Notes: generated by a model from the sequence alone, not told the origin. DNA of 64,000 bases from Castor canadensis (GCF_047511655.1 NC_133395.1:73875910-73939909), one strand, 5' to 3'. Counted from the stretch's first letter, positions 36,237 through 48,608 are shown. Translations and numbers: made by a program.

Positions 36237-37138
36237 TTCTGCCATCTTTCCACTTACAAAAACTTTAATGGCCAAGTTGTGTTGGACCAATTAATATGAT
36301 AGCAATTTCTTTACTTCGAAGGTTGTTATTCCAGTGATGAAATAAAGGTAGAGGTGTCCCAACATTGATGACTAATGATTAAAAAATATAGGACTTCCCC
36401 AGGACAGGCTTGAAGTCAGAGTACAATATTTCTGGCAGACTTCAAATCAGGTTAGCTAGTTTTGCAGAGTCGGATCTCATTTCTAGCCAGCACGTTTCAT
36501 CTGGTTATCAGACATGTGATGTTGGAAGAAGCATGCATATGTTGTATTCTGAAAAGCAACTTCAGCGTCTTCAGCTCTAGGTAGTTCCTGAAGCTTCCTG
36601 CTCTGCACCCACGGCTCACCTGATTCAGAACTAGAATACACTGAATGACAGGAACTGTCAGAAATTAATCCATAGAAACATTAAAAATAGGCAGACCAAA
36701 CGCTGGTGCTCTCTGATAAACTGCATGTAGACTTGTTGACTAGGCTTCCTTGGGGGCTCCTGTGAAGACTGATCAGAGGCAAAGGTCTGCAGAAAAGAAA
36801 ATCAGGGCACCCCTCCCTCTGTGCGTGTGTACAGTAGAAAGCTCCAATAGCATGTCTGTCTCCCTTGGTGATTTATTGATGTGAAGTCAGGTTAAATTAA
36901 ACTCAGCCTCTTTGAAGGCAGAAGGGTAAAACACAGCTTGAAGGGTACATAGTTAGACAAAGGGAGGGAGAATTCCCATCTTGGTTGGGATTTAGGGATT
37001 GGAAGCCTGTGGGTGTGTGAGTCCAGGTCCTTGCAGCACTGTTGGGCATTGTCAGTTTTTCTGTTACACACAGCTTCTTCTCTGCTTCCCAGCAGGCCAC
37101 AGGTCCTCTGTTTGTGACATCTTGGTGTTGCTCTTGCT

Positions 37139-37219
37139 GGAAGTGTAGCTCCGTAATAAAACTCTTGGCTACCATATACAAGGCCCTAAGTTTCAATACC
37201 CAGCACCAGAAAAAAATGA
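37139..37219 (+). mobile_element. possible degenerate ID-like SINE
   Basis: gtgtagctccgtaataaaac, caaggccctaagtttcaata and cccagcaccag with an A-rich tail recall the tRNA-derived unit. Box A is poorly preserved. Confidence 0.4.
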
Positions 37220-37252
37220 AACAAAAAAACAGCTGACACGTGAGGTTATTAT

Positions 37253-37370
37253 AAGCTGGGCTTGGTGGCAAGCACCTGTAGTTCCAGCACTCAGGAGGCT
37301 GAGGTAGGAAGATCTTGAGTGTAAGGACAGCCTGAGCTACAGAGTGAGACCCTGTCTCAAAAAACAAAAA
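37253..37370 (+). mobile_element. B1-like SINE monomer
   Basis: gctgggcttggtggcaagca, gcactcaggaggctgaggta and gagaccctgtctcaaaaaac. Confidence 0.8.
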
Positions 37371-38124
37371 GGTAACTGAAGGAAGTAAGTAGCTTCCTAC
37401 AAACTGAGTTTGCCTACAGATTTGGGACCTTGTGCATTTCTTGTGATATATTTACGCATTTCGTTAAATTTTTTTCCTGAGGACTATGTATTTCTAAGTG
37501 ATGCATTTCTGCAATTGACTTTTCAAACCAACACCAACCAAGTCCCATAGTAGGGACTTCTAAGTATTTTATAGTTAGTTTCCAACTTGAGGTCATGATT
37601 AAAAGCCTAGAAAACCATGATAATTGGAAATGTATAATTTTTAGGAATATAATGAAAATATAGCCAAGTTATAGGTTTTGAAGTGCCAAAGAATTGACAG
37701 CCAATATAATTTTGATGAATTTGAAGATGTTTAGCAATGAGTTATTTTAAGTAAATAAAAATGAGTTTTGAAAACCTTTTTTCTCAGGAAAAAAAATCAA
37801 TTTTAGATTCAACTATAATATAGACTAAAGGTAAAACTACAATGAGTGATGAGTCAGTGTCAGCCTGACTTGTCAAGAACCAGATTGATGCATTAATTAG
37901 TTGGATTATAATCTGTTTATACATGGATTTAAACTGTTAGAGCAATATATAGTTATTTTTTTAAAAAAATATTAGGAAAGGAAAATTGCTAACTTCATCT
38001 ATAACAATCTATATTTACACCTGTTCTTTCAGTATTCTAAAAGTCCAAAGGACTTTAAAACAAAAAATTATATTTAGTATAATTTTTTTATTATTTAGTC
38101 ACTGTTTTCTTTCTTTCTTTTCCC

Positions 38125-38236
38125 TTTTTGTTTTGAGGAAGGGTCTTGCTATGTAGCCAGGCTGGCCTCAAACTCATGATCCTCCTGCCTCCCCCTCCCA
38201 GGTGCTGGAATTATAGATGTGTACCACCACACCTAG
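38125..38236 (-). mobile_element. B1-like SINE monomer
   Basis: Minus-strand B1: gaagggtcttgctatgtagc, caggctggcctcaaactcat and gatgtgtaccaccacacct. Confidence 0.8.
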
Positions 38237-38376
38237 TTAGTGGTTGTTTCTTCAAACATACTTAGAAAAATAAATTTATTATCTAATCAAGGGACAACAA
38301 TATTGAACTCATTCATAATATATCTATGCCTTTTCTTGTATTTTTTTCAGAAACATTAACATAAAAGAAATGTACA

Positions 38377-38711
38377 GAGCCAGGCGAGGTGGTTTGTGCC
38401 TTCAACCCCAGCTACTCAAGAGGTGGAGATTCAGAGGATCTCCATTTGAGTCCAGCAGGGTTGGGAGTTAGTGGACTCCCCCCCCCCCACCAGTATCAAC
38501 AAATAAAAAGCTGGGTATGGTGGCACAAGTCTGTAAACCCAGGAGATGTAAATAGGAGGACCTTGGTCCAGGCTGGTCCTGGCAAAAAGGCAAGACCCTA
38601 ATCCAAAAACAACAAAAGCGAAAAAGACTGGGGGCATGGCTCAAGTGTTAGAGTGCTTGTCTAGCAAAAGCCAGACCCTGAGTTCAAATCCCACTACTGC
38701 CAAAAAAGAAA
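38377..38711 (+). mobile_element. trimeric SINE (B1-like, B1-like, ID-like)
   Basis: Two B1-like units in a row (from 38377 and from about 38511) are followed by an ID-like unit (from about 38627, atggctcaagtgttagagtg...gagttcaaatccc) and an A-rich tail. Flanking sequences aaaagaaatgtaca (38363-38376) and aaaagaaacctaca (38712-38725) agree at 12 of 14 positions, which suggests the three units may have inserted together. Confidence 0.7.
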
Positions 38712-39291
38712 AAAAGAAACCTACAGTTAAATTTTACTCTATATTCCTCAATGTGCTGATAGTTATTACTAAGACAACAAGTTCTAGTTATAGAAAATAA
38801 AGCTAAGCTACTTGAGTTTAATAACCTTTTATAACATAGCTTGTTCCTCTGTATTGGTTACACTAAGTATTATTCCTATATGTCAAATCATGCAGACAGA
38901 ATTGAAAAATACAGTTTTTGAGAGAGTATGCTTTGCATTTTCCAGAAAATGAGAAGTGTATGCCTCCAGGATAAATAATGGCCAATTATGCTTTAGGGTA
39001 CTTGTACTTACTGATTTTTATGTTATATTTCAGAAACCATTACATTTGTGTTTACACACACAGTGACAGAAATCTCTGTAATACTCTGTAATAGCTATTC
39101 AATCACAGAAATAATGCACTTCATTTTAAAACGATTTAACATAATATGTCCATGTACTTACACATTTCAATTTAAGCTGTGTGCCTCATAGACAAACATA
39201 TGAGATGTTCCTACTATACATTTTAGGAAATAAAAGTTTTCTGGGTCAGTTAATATGTTGACACAATTGAAAATATCCTTAAAATGTTACT

Positions 39292-39410
39292 TCTTTTTTT
39301 CTTTTTTTGAAAGAGGGTCTCACAATGTAGCACAGGCTGACCTTGAACTCAATCCTCTTGCTTCAGCCTCCTGAATGCTGGGATTTCAGGTATGCATAAC
39401 CACTCTTAGG
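39292..39410 (-). mobile_element. B1-like SINE monomer
   Basis: gagggtctcacaatgtagca, gcttcagcctcctgaatgct and ggtatgcataaccactc, on the minus strand. Confidence 0.75.
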
Positions 39411-40042
39411 TGAAAAATGTCATTTCTTAATTGGAAAAAAAATACTCAGATCGGAAGGAACAAAGATTATTAAAAACCTACAACTTATCCTCCATTTGGT
39501 AAAAAATGAATTTTTAGTCAAGATTTTTAAAAAAGTTTTCATTATTTCTTTCTTGCAGTGGATGTGGATGGTTATTAATTTTGACATTCTAATTTAACAC
39601 TTAAAAAGCACTGCTGTGCCAACCTTACAAAAATTAAGGTTACTATTTTCATTTTTCTACATCTTACATTTTAATGTTGTTTTGTTTTCAGTGATCAAGT
39701 CATTTAGAAATGAAGTTTCATTGAAACAAAGTTAGCTAGCTGTAAAACCCACACCTGTACATTAATTTGGAGATGAGGCTGTGCCCTGCTCCAGAGTTAC
39801 TGCACAGTGCATAGACCACTAGCTTTCAGTCTGAGTCTTGCCCTGAGCAACTCCATTTTAGAAAACAGCAGTTTGCTCCATTTTCAGTGCAAAGGCAGAG
39901 GTAGAACAACTCTGCACCTTGATGTACAAGTAAACAACTGCCATCTGTCCAGCACAAACCACAAGGCAGACTAATTACCACCTATGAACTTATTAAACTA
40001 AATCAAGAGCACATGGACATGTGGGTGTATCAAACTCATATC

Positions 40043-40066
40043 AGAAAAATCAGGCCTGATTTTTCT
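40043..40066. repeat. 24-bp perfect palindrome
   Basis: The half agaaaaatcagg (40043-40054) is followed directly by its exact reverse complement (40055-40066), with no spacer. It lies in a stretch without a recognised repeat. Confidence 0.95.
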
Positions 40067-40597
40067 AACACTGGTGTCAGGTGGCACACACAATACCATC
40101 ATCAGACCATCCAGTGCTTGCATTAAGATTGGCCACAAACTCCCAACTCTGTCCCCAGGGCTTCAGCTCACTTTGATTCCCCCTGATGGACATGACCTAC
40201 TCCAATGGCAGTTCTGGATCCAGGAAGCCTGGAAGCAGCTCTGTCCTTGTACCAGCATCGTGCTTTCATTGTGACACCACTGTGGCCTGTAGCCTGGCAA
40301 TTGGGTTCTTATGTCAACATTTTATCTAACCACCTGCGATCAGTCTCTTTGCTTCTGTATCAGTTCTCTGCCCTTGCCTTCAGCAAGGCCTGTTTGAACC
40401 CTGTGTCCACTTTAACTATTTCTTAAAGTGTCTATAACTTATACATGTTGTTGTGATAAGTGTAATGTGTGATCTGAGAGTTTATATTAATAATTAAGTT
40501 TAGGAAAAAAGAACCTGTTTGTCAATTGGCTCATGGTTATAAGTGGTTAGCTATAGTACTTGACAAATGAATGGCAACAAAATTGGTGTAGCTTGTA

Positions 40598-40820
40598 ACT
40601 GGTGCCGGTGGCTCACATCTGTAATCTTAGCTACTCAGGAGGCAGAGATGGGGGTCCGGGGATAGAGGTTCAAAGCCAGCCCAGGGAAATCCTACCTCAA
40701 AAATACTCAACACAAAAAAAGGGCTAGTGGAGTGGCTCAAGAAGTAGAGCACCTGCCTAGCAAGTGTGAGGCTCTGAGTTCAAACCCCAGTACCACCAAA
40801 AAATAAAAAATAAATGAAAA
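40598..40820 (+). mobile_element. dimeric SINE
   Basis: B1-like half (ctggtgccggtggctcacat) and a well preserved ID-like half (agtggctcaagaagtagagc, gagttcaaaccccagtacc) with an A-rich tail. Confidence 0.88.
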
Positions 40821-41394
40821 AGTTGATATCACTTGTGAACTTACTGTTATTCAATAAATTCTGGCATTGTGGAGAGACACAAGTCTGTCTGACACAGCTC
40901 ATTTGCAACAATCCTAGGAAGGAGAACTACCTATGTGTTGGTGGGAGAAAAACATGCCAGTCTACTACATTCACATATTACCTCTAAATGGGAGACAGGC
41001 AGGAAGACCTTTCTGGAATATGTGGAAAGTGGTAAGATTTGTCTCTCCAGTCCTATTCTTCTATTTTCCTCTGCGTTCATTTCACTTGAATGAGTGGATG
41101 ATTGTTGCTTTTAGTCATTGTGGACAGTCAGGACATTGGGGGAGTAGCAAGGGGGTATGGGTCTTATATTTGCCAATTAATCAGAACAAAAAAGAAGAGA
41201 TGAGGGAAAAGAGGGCATTCTTGCCCCTATTGGGGTTTATACTTCAGGTGTCCAGGAATCTGGAGCTCTCAGAGTGTGTGAAAAGACCCAAGAAATGAGT
41301 GACTTCCTGTTGTACTGGTGTTTGTTGAGCTCTTCACTGGTGTGTTCCCACTTACCTTTTATGACAGCCTCATTTGCCCCTCTTCACTTTAATG

Positions 41395-41454
41395 CCCTCA
41401 TCTCCTCCCTGGAGTCCTTGTCCCCTCCCTGGAGCCCTCATCTCCTCCCTGGAG
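41395..41454 (+). repeat. 20-bp minisatellite, three copies
   Basis: Units ccctcatctcctccctggag, tccttgtcccctccctggag and again the first unit, then a truncated start of a fourth. Units 1 and 3 are identical; unit 2 differs at a few positions. Confidence 0.9.
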
Positions 41455-42499
41455 CCCTCTTTGCTGAGTTTCTGCCCTTCTCCACCTTCTCTAACGTCTA
41501 AATGGGAGTTGGGCTTCTCATGGGAGGCTGTGCTTTATGTCATGGTCCATCAGCCTCCCAAAAGCCCTTGGCTTCTACACAGCTTCTACCCCAGGGAATG
41601 TAGAACTGAGGGAAAAGTATTTTTTAAAATACAAAAGTTAAGATGCCATAAGTGTATTTGGGGTTTATGCTTACTATTTATCTTCTGGGTGGTACTCAAT
41701 ACTTTCATGCATGACTATTCTCACACACGCTGTTCCTTTAATTTTCTCATTTTGGCATCATTGACAGACACTGAAACCCTCTCTGTTCTAAAGCCAAGTA
41801 CACTGTTAGACCAACAGGAATTAAGGGAACCAAAAAGGCTTTTGGCAAGATAGCATCAACACTCCTAGAACTTAGAAGGAAGGAAACCAGCAAGTAAGGA
41901 CCTCCACATCAAAAGATTAGAGTTGGAGGGGAGCCTCCTCAGATTGGGGTGAAGGAGGCCTCTCTCCCCACAGTTATCTCTCCTCCCCCACCTAGCTGGA
42001 GTCTGGCCTTCCTTAGCTGTCAAGCCTAACATTTGCACCATTAGAATGTCAAAAATGGTTGCCATGAGCTATTTTATTAGGAGGTTATTTATTTATTTGT
42101 TTAGAGACAGGGTCTTTCCTTCCATTGTGAACTGAAATGCCTATCATTCTTTGGATTTCTGAAACAATTCTTTGTTTCAGATGACACTCCTAATTATTAT
42201 GAAGATACTTCATAAGCAGAAAGAAAAATAAACCAATGATTACTTCCATGTTCTCTAACTAACATGTGTTGGACCATTGGCAATTTGCTTCCTTCCCCAC
42301 AAACCCATTATATTTATAGCTTCTTATGCTCAGGTAGGAGTTGGGTCCCACTGACCTCTATTCTGTCTATTCCTAAGGGTCTGCTTTGAACTCTCTTAGT
42401 GCATTTATACCCAAGAATACAGGTTTTCATGTTTCGTAGAACCCCAGTCTGCTGCATTTTCTCAGGAAAAATTTTCCACAAATTTTGCAGAGTACTTTG

Positions 42500-42556
42500 A
42501 CATTCCAGCCCTGAGTACTGGGATTGCAGGTGGTGTGCCACCATGCCAGTCTTGAT
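42500..42556 (-). mobile_element. B1-like SINE fragment
   Basis: The short match gagtactgggattgcaggtg followed by tgccaccatgcc is the 5' end of a B1-like unit on the minus strand. Confidence 0.5.
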
Positions 42557-42719
42557 TTCTTGATTTTTGATGCTTATGAGCCTGTAATATTTAGTTTCAG
42601 CTGGTTGTGAGAATAGCACAGAGAAGTATTTTTCTAGAGTGATCTGAATGATTTAGTACTAAGGAGAATGGATTTAAGCAAAAGGCAAAGAAGAATAAAA
42701 CAAAACAAAACAAAAAATC

Positions 42720-42930
42720 CTTTGGAATCTACTGAATAACAAGCACTCTATGGAGTGCTTTCCCAAGACACACATTATCTCATCAATATGTTGTCATGAC
42801 AACAGCCCTGTGAGATAGATGGGGAGGAATTATTTGTGTCTTTCAGACATTTGAGTTTCAAAGACAGTGAGAGGCTTGTTCAAGATCACACTGCCTCTCT
42901 GTGGCTGTTCTGGGACTTGAAGTAGGTCTT
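42720..42930 (+). mobile_element. MIR relic
   Basis: cacattatctcatcaatatg, cagccctgtgagatagatgg and cttgttcaagatcacactgc are typical MIR signatures. Confidence 0.55.
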
Positions 42931-43035
42931 TTGATGCTAGTGTGAGATTTATGTTTGTTTTCAACCCCAAAGCCTGATAACCTCATATTTCTTTCATGGT
43001 ATGTTACAGGTATCTTCAAAAAACAAATTCTTCTT

Positions 43036-44060
43036 CCTTTTTTTTTAAACACACATTAATTATGCAAATGAATTTCACTGTGATATTTTCACAAATGCAT
43101 ATAATGTACTTTGGTCATACTCACCCCATCTACTACTCTTTCTTATCCCTTTCCCCCAACTTTTCAACAATTTTAGTGGGTTTCATTACTCTATTTTCAT
43201 ACATGTATGCAATGTCCTTTGATCTTATTCATCCTCCATCACCTTCCTTTTGCCTTTTCCCTTCCTGTAGATTCCCCCACCAGTCTCCCTTGCACAGTCA
43301 TACCATTTTCTTTTTTAGTTCTGGATTCCTCATGTGGGACACAACATGTGACATTTGTCTTTCTGTGTCTGCATTATTTCTCTTAAAGTGAGGATCTTCA
43401 GTTCCATCCATTTTCCTGCAAATGGTGTAATTCCATTCTTCTTTGTGGTTGACTAATACTCTACTGTGTATATATACATATCACATTTTCTTTATCCATT
43501 AATTGGTTGATATGCACCTAGGTGGATTCTATAGCTTGGGTATTATGCATAGTGCAATAAACCTGGGTTTATTATTGGATTCCTTCAGGTATATAGTTAG
43601 GAGTGGTATGGCAGGAACTTGTGGTGGTTCCATTTTCATCTTTTTGAAGAACTTCTATATTGCTTTTCATAGTGGCTACACTAATTTATATTCCCAACAA
43701 CAGTTTATAAGGGGTCCTTTTCCCCTGCATCCTTGCCAGCATTTATTTTTGCTTGTTTTCTTGATGTTTGGGAAGTCATTTTGACATTTCCTTTATGGGT
43801 AAGGAAGTTGAACATTTCTTCATCTATTTACTGGCCATTTCTACTTTTTTTTTTTTTTTTTCTTTCTGTGGTTCTGTGGTTTGAACTCAGGGATTACATC
43901 TTGAGCCACTACACCAGCCATTTTTTTTGGAGATAGGATCTCACAAATTATTTGGTCTTACAAACTATTTGCCCAGGCTGGCTTTGAATTGCAATCCTCC
44001 TTATCTCTAGGATTACAGGCCTGAGCCACCGGTGCCCAGCACTCTATTTCTTTTTGAGTA
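43036..44060 (-). mobile_element. older LINE-1 3' segment, interrupted by a SINE
   Basis: A minus-strand LINE-1 of a more diverged subfamily than those at 12-16 and 24-25 kb. The segments resemble the same ORF2 C-terminal/3' UTR landmarks (for example ttccattcttctttgtggttg, catagtgcaataaacctggg, tatattcccaacaacag) but with many substitutions and stops. A B1-like/ID-like SINE (43844-44040) is inserted, and LINE-1 sequence resumes briefly after it. Confidence 0.75.
43844..44040 (-). mobile_element. dimeric SINE inside an older LINE-1
   Basis: T-run, ID-like half (cttgagccactacaccagcc), B1-like half (taggatctcacaaattattt...cctgagccaccggtgcccag). A short internal duplication (acaaattattt/acaaactattt) is present. 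Confidence 0.8.
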
Positions 44061-44784
44061 GAAAGCAGACTTGGAGAAAGAGTTTAATGTTACATAGAGT
44101 TAGGAAGTGCCCTTGGGGTTAACACCTATGGGAGAGGGAGGAGGCAGACTAGGTTGTGGGAGAAGTTCACTGGGATGGAAGACCAGCAGCCGAGGGCAGA
44201 ACCATGGGGAGCTCTGGATTAGAGTTCTGCCATCACAGCTGCCATGCATTGGATGATACTGGGCTAAAATGGGCAACCACAGGTGGCTTCTACCTTGGGA
44301 GGGCATGACCTTGAGTGATGTGGCTGTTTGCAAATAAGGTGACCCCTTATGGGGTTGGTTGACAACCAAAGGCTGCTGACAGCACCTACAGCAGCTGGGA
44401 TAATAAGTCCTTTATCTAAAAGCCATGCAGGTAGGTGGCATGTCTTGGTTGGTAGTCACAGCAAGAGAACAAAGAGGAAGAGGGGATGTGATTCATTCTG
44501 CTGATCTTCAAAAAAAAAAAAGAAAAAAGAAAAACTAAAGAGAGAAGAAAAGAAAATCTAACCTCAAATAGAAGCTTCCAAGAACGCTTGTTGGTAATGG
44601 CCTTGTCTTAACAGAAAGCTCTAGTCTGCATTCTGCAGCTCTCGCCATTGTAGTTTCAGCTTTACTTATTTACATTCCAAAGAAAAGAGGCTAAGCCTCA
44701 CAAGGAGAGTTAGAGAGAAGCCTTTATGTTTCACTTAAGTCCACTGTCAACTCACAAGCCCTGATTCCATCTTCAGTGTCCCAG

Positions 44785-44925
44785 ACCTGATTGTATGTCA
44801 ATCAAACAGGGGTCTTGTGAAAATGCAGGCTCTGTTTTGGTGAGTCTCAGGTGGGACCTGCACTTTTTTAGGCTCTCAGATGCTTCTGGTCCTCTGATCA
44901 CATTCTGAGTAATGAGTCATCCCTA
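44785..44925 (+). mobile_element. MER5-like hAT DNA transposon relic
   Basis: gtcttgtgaaaatgcaggct, ggtgagtctcaggtgggacc and ctctgatcacattctgagta resemble MER5-family relics. Confidence 0.5.
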
Positions 44926-45034
44926 ATCTTCATCCTGACATGGTCCTCCTTGGCTCCCTATCTTTATTTTGCCTCCACCTCTCAACCCAGAGTGAGAGAT
45001 TTATTTTCTTAAAGTTGTGAAAGCTGCAAGTCTG

Positions 45035-45390
45035 AAATCATGGTGTTGGCAGGTGTATGCTCTTTCTGAAAGTTTTTAGAGGAGGCTTCTTTCTTGTCTC
45101 TCCCAGTTTCTAGAAGCCGCAGGCATCCCTTGGCTTGTGGTGGCATCCCTCTAATCTCTGCTTCCACTGTCACATGGCTATATTCCTTGTATGGCTGTGT
45201 CTGTTTCTAAATTTCCCTCTTCTTTTGAAGACACCAATGATATTGGATTAAGGGCCCAACCTAATAGTCTCAATTTAACTTGATTACATCCACAAAAACT
45301 CTATTTCTCAATAGGGTTACATTCACAGGCACCAAGGGTTTGGATTTCAACATATATCTTATGGGACAATACCTTCAATCCATAATAGTA
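45035..45390 (-). mobile_element. MLT1-like solo LTR
   Basis: A strong match to the remembered MLT1 pattern in reverse: tctgaaatcatggtgttggc, ggattaagggcccaacctaa, acttgattacatccacaaaa and ggttacattcacaggcacca, ending near cttcaatccataata. No internal region. Confidence 0.75.
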
Positions 45391-47514
45391 TCCATTCATG
45401 GTTAGGAAAGATGCAACAAACAATTAAAACATTTAGGAAACAGCAGCAGCAAATCAAGCTCACCTACTAGAGCAGTCTGTTTCATTAGGTCAGTCTGTCC
45501 AGACATTGCTTGTGTAGAGCAGCTTTTGTCAGTGTCTGGCTGTGGTCCGAGATCAAATAAATGTGAGAGATGCTGCAGAGCAGATCCCCTGCTGGAGATT
45601 CCTGGAGAATGCTGGGTCTTTAGGAGCACAGACTTCTAAATTCTATGGTTAGACTTGTTTCATTCTGTTTCTCCCAAAGCCTACTTGACTCCAACCCCCT
45701 TTTCTCAGAGTGCACCTATTCATATCTTTTTCTAAGCTTTTTGGGAAATGCTAATCAAGACACCTAAAAAGCACCCCTACCTTTTGCCTTTAACCCTTTC
45801 CTTGCACTCATTGCACTGTGTTTTGATTCTTTTTTAGCAAATACATCTCTTTGATCTTGAATTTCCTAAGAGTGGAGACCATTTCTTATTTATCATTAGG
45901 TCCTTCATGTTTAAGCCAGTGCTTAGCACAGGAAAACAACAACAACAAAACCCACCTCCATGGTTTCTGAATGAATGAACAAACTTGGAAAGAATCAAAA
46001 TGTTTCACAGCAGGAAAGTGGTGAAGTCAGTTAGGATTAATATTTAAAAGGAAAATTTTGCCTCTAACTAGAAGATTGGAAAAAGTATCTGACATTGTGA
46101 AAAAAATGGACAATCTTGCAAAAGAACAGCACAATGCAATCATATGTATGCTGGATTCATGATGAAAGGAAATTATATATGTTAAACATATATATACACA
46201 CACACACATATAAAATATATATAATTTGGCCAGAAAGTATTAAATTAATGAAAACAATCATTATATTGAAATGTGGGTGATTTTCATTTCTTTATTTAAA
46301 TTTCTTTCACTATTGCTATAACTTAGCTTGTTGAATACTGATTACATCGTTAAAAAGAAAAGAAGGCAAACCACAAGTTTGTGGCTTTCTTAACACTGCA
46401 GTTGGCCTGAGAGTGAGACTGGTGGGCCCCGCAGTGAGTTGGGACTTAGAGGACTCAGGTATAAAGATGCTAGGTGAGTCAATCAACCACCACAGGGTCC
46501 AGACAGCTATACTTTACTTCCCCAAACTACCTGCAGGAAAGACACCATCTCCTTTGCTAAAGACTAACCTTAACTCCTTTACTAATAAATTGTATCTACA
46601 GTACCTATGAATTCAGAATTGCATTAAGTTAATAGAATTTCATTTCTTTTGGTATTTGTGTTAACTTATCGTTTATCATGTTTTTGATTCAATATGATTA
46701 TACATAATCTACATCTAGAAGCATTCTATAAGCTTCCTATAGGTTTAGATCAAGAGCTCATGCAAGGATTGCTGCTGCTCAATGAAAAGCGGATCCCCTT
46801 CTCTCTTGTGTGCTTCCAGGTGACTTGATGACTTTTTGCCACTTTTTGCTAACAAGGAATTGCTTCTATTCGGGTTAGTGTCCTAAATTCTCCAGTGTGC
46901 TTTGATTACAGCTCTTATATGAGAGATTTAGAAAGTGATCCTCACTCTCTCTTTATATTTCTTCTTTCTTCTTTTATTCTCCAAAACAAATTCTGCCAAA
47001 TAAGAAACTCGGCTCTTTACTCAGTCACAGGAAGTCCCTTCTGAGTCTGGAACCAAGGTCTGTGCTCTGATGAGTCCCCCTTTTTGCTCCATTTCATGAG
47101 TCAAAGTCACAGATTTGACTTCACCTCCTGTTTGCTCTGTGTTGAGCCACAGGAAGAAGGATATCAGACATGCCCTGTATTTTAAGAAAGTGCCACTGCA
47201 AATTACATGAAAGATCAGTCATTTCTTCACCAATTCCTTTTATTTTTCATGCATTTAAAACTTAAATAAGTCAATACATTTTCTCTAAAATAGTATATTA
47301 TGCATACATTAACTATAGTTCAATATTGCTTGTTTTTTTCTTTTGAGGTAAAATTTACATAAAATAAGATGCATAAAGTTTATATTTGCTGACTTTTTAC
47401 AAATGATAAACTACTTTATCTAGTTAGAACATTTTCATCAACTAAGAATGTTTCTTATATCCATTGCCAGTCAATCCCCCTAGGTTTACTAATTCTCCTA
47501 GGCATTTGATAAAC
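45391..47514. other. no gene seen
   Basis: AT-rich intergenic DNA with a TA/CA tract at 46.17-46.22 kb; nothing else is supported. Confidence 0.5.
46171..46222 (+). repeat. (TA)n/(CA)n low-complexity tract
   Basis: Alternating TATA and ACACAC blocks with interruptions. Confidence 0.75.
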
Positions 47515-47605
47515 TTTTTTTTTTTTTTGTAGCACTGGGGTTTGAACTCAGGACTTCATGGTTGCTAGGCAGGTGCTCTTACTGCTTGAGCCACTCTGCC
47601 AGCCT
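47515..47605 (-). mobile_element. ID-like SINE, minus strand
   Basis: T14, then gtagcactggggtttgaact and cttgagccactctgccagcc. Confidence 0.8.
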
Positions 47606-47793
47606 TAACAAAATTCTTGAATCTGTAAATTTATATCTTTCACACACTTTAACCATTATTTCATCAAAAAATTTCTCTCTACTCCTTCTTTCTGGAATTC
47701 CAATTACACATATTTAACTCTTTTGATGTCATAGGTTCCTGAGGCTCTGCTTATTTTGATTCTTTTTTCTACTTTTTCTTCATGTTGAATGAT

Positions 47794-47873
47794 TTTTTGT
47801 TGTTGTTTTGTTTTGCTTTGTTTTGGCAGTACTAGGGGTAGAACTCAGCACCTCCCTCATTGCTAGGCAGGCA
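47794..47873 (-). mobile_element. ID-like SINE fragment
   Basis: T/G-rich tail, then ggcagtactaggggtagaac and ttgctaggcaggca. The box A half is missing. Confidence 0.55.
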
Positions 47874-48176
47874 TTTGTGTATATAGAATAATTCCTATTT
47901 CTATTGAGTAATTATATTGAATAATTTTTATTTGCCTGTGTCAAATTTTGCTGACTCTCCATTGTGTTTTAGGTTTAGTCAGTGTGTAATTATTATTTTT
48001 TATTAATTTCAAAGGGTATACATTATAGGCTGAAAATGACCTCCCAGAAATATTCACATCAAATTCATGGAACTTCACTTTGAAAAAAAATGTCTTCTCA
48101 GATAATTAAGTTTGGGATTTTGAGATGAAAAGTTCATCCTGGATTATCTGGCTGGGCCTTAAATCCAATGGCAAGC

Positions 48177-48458
48177 TTTTTTTTTTTGAGGTACTTTTTG
48201 CCCTTGCTAGGCACATGCTCTACAACTTGAGTCATTCCAACAGCTGTTAAACAGTCTTGCTTTTTGTTGTTTTGCAGCATTTGGGCTTAAACTCAGGGTT
48301 TTTCACAGTTGCTAGGCAGGAGTTCTATGTTTTTGTGTTGGGAACTTTTCGGGATAGGGTCTCATGAACCATTTGCCAGGTTTGGGTTTGAACTGCCATC
48401 CTCCTGATCTCTATCTCCCAAGTACTTGGATTACATGTGTGAGCCACCAACGTCTGGC
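48177..48458 (-). mobile_element. composite SINE: two ID-like units and one B1-like unit
   Basis: Minus strand: an ID-like unit (cttgctaggcacatgctcta) abuts a second damaged ID-like unit (tttgggcttaaactcaggg) and a B1-like unit (gatagggtctcatgaaccat...gtgtgagccaccaacgtctg). This may be one SINE inserted in another. Confidence 0.65.
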
Positions 48459-48608
48459 AAGAATTCTTGTAAGAGATACAGAAGGGAGAATTCACAGACA
48501 GAAAAAAAGAGGCAAAGGGATCATGCAGGCAGAGTTTGGAGTGATGGAGCCACATGTCAAGAAATGTTACTAGTCACCAAAAACTGGAGGAGATGGTAAA
48601 GAGAATTT

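Larger units (their letters stand above)
38726..42499. other. intergenic, partly unclassified
   Basis: Besides the listed SINEs and the 24-bp palindrome, 39.72-40.45 kb is a GC-richer block (ctgagcaactccattttaga, aactcccaactctgtcccca) that may be an unrecognised LTR or old repeat. Frames at 40933-41298 and 41374-41853 lack domains. Confidence 0.4.

Noticed and set aside
37042-37367. Overlapping long frames on both strands
   Set aside because: Largely B1-like SINE and degenerate ID-like sequence, with no conserved protein.
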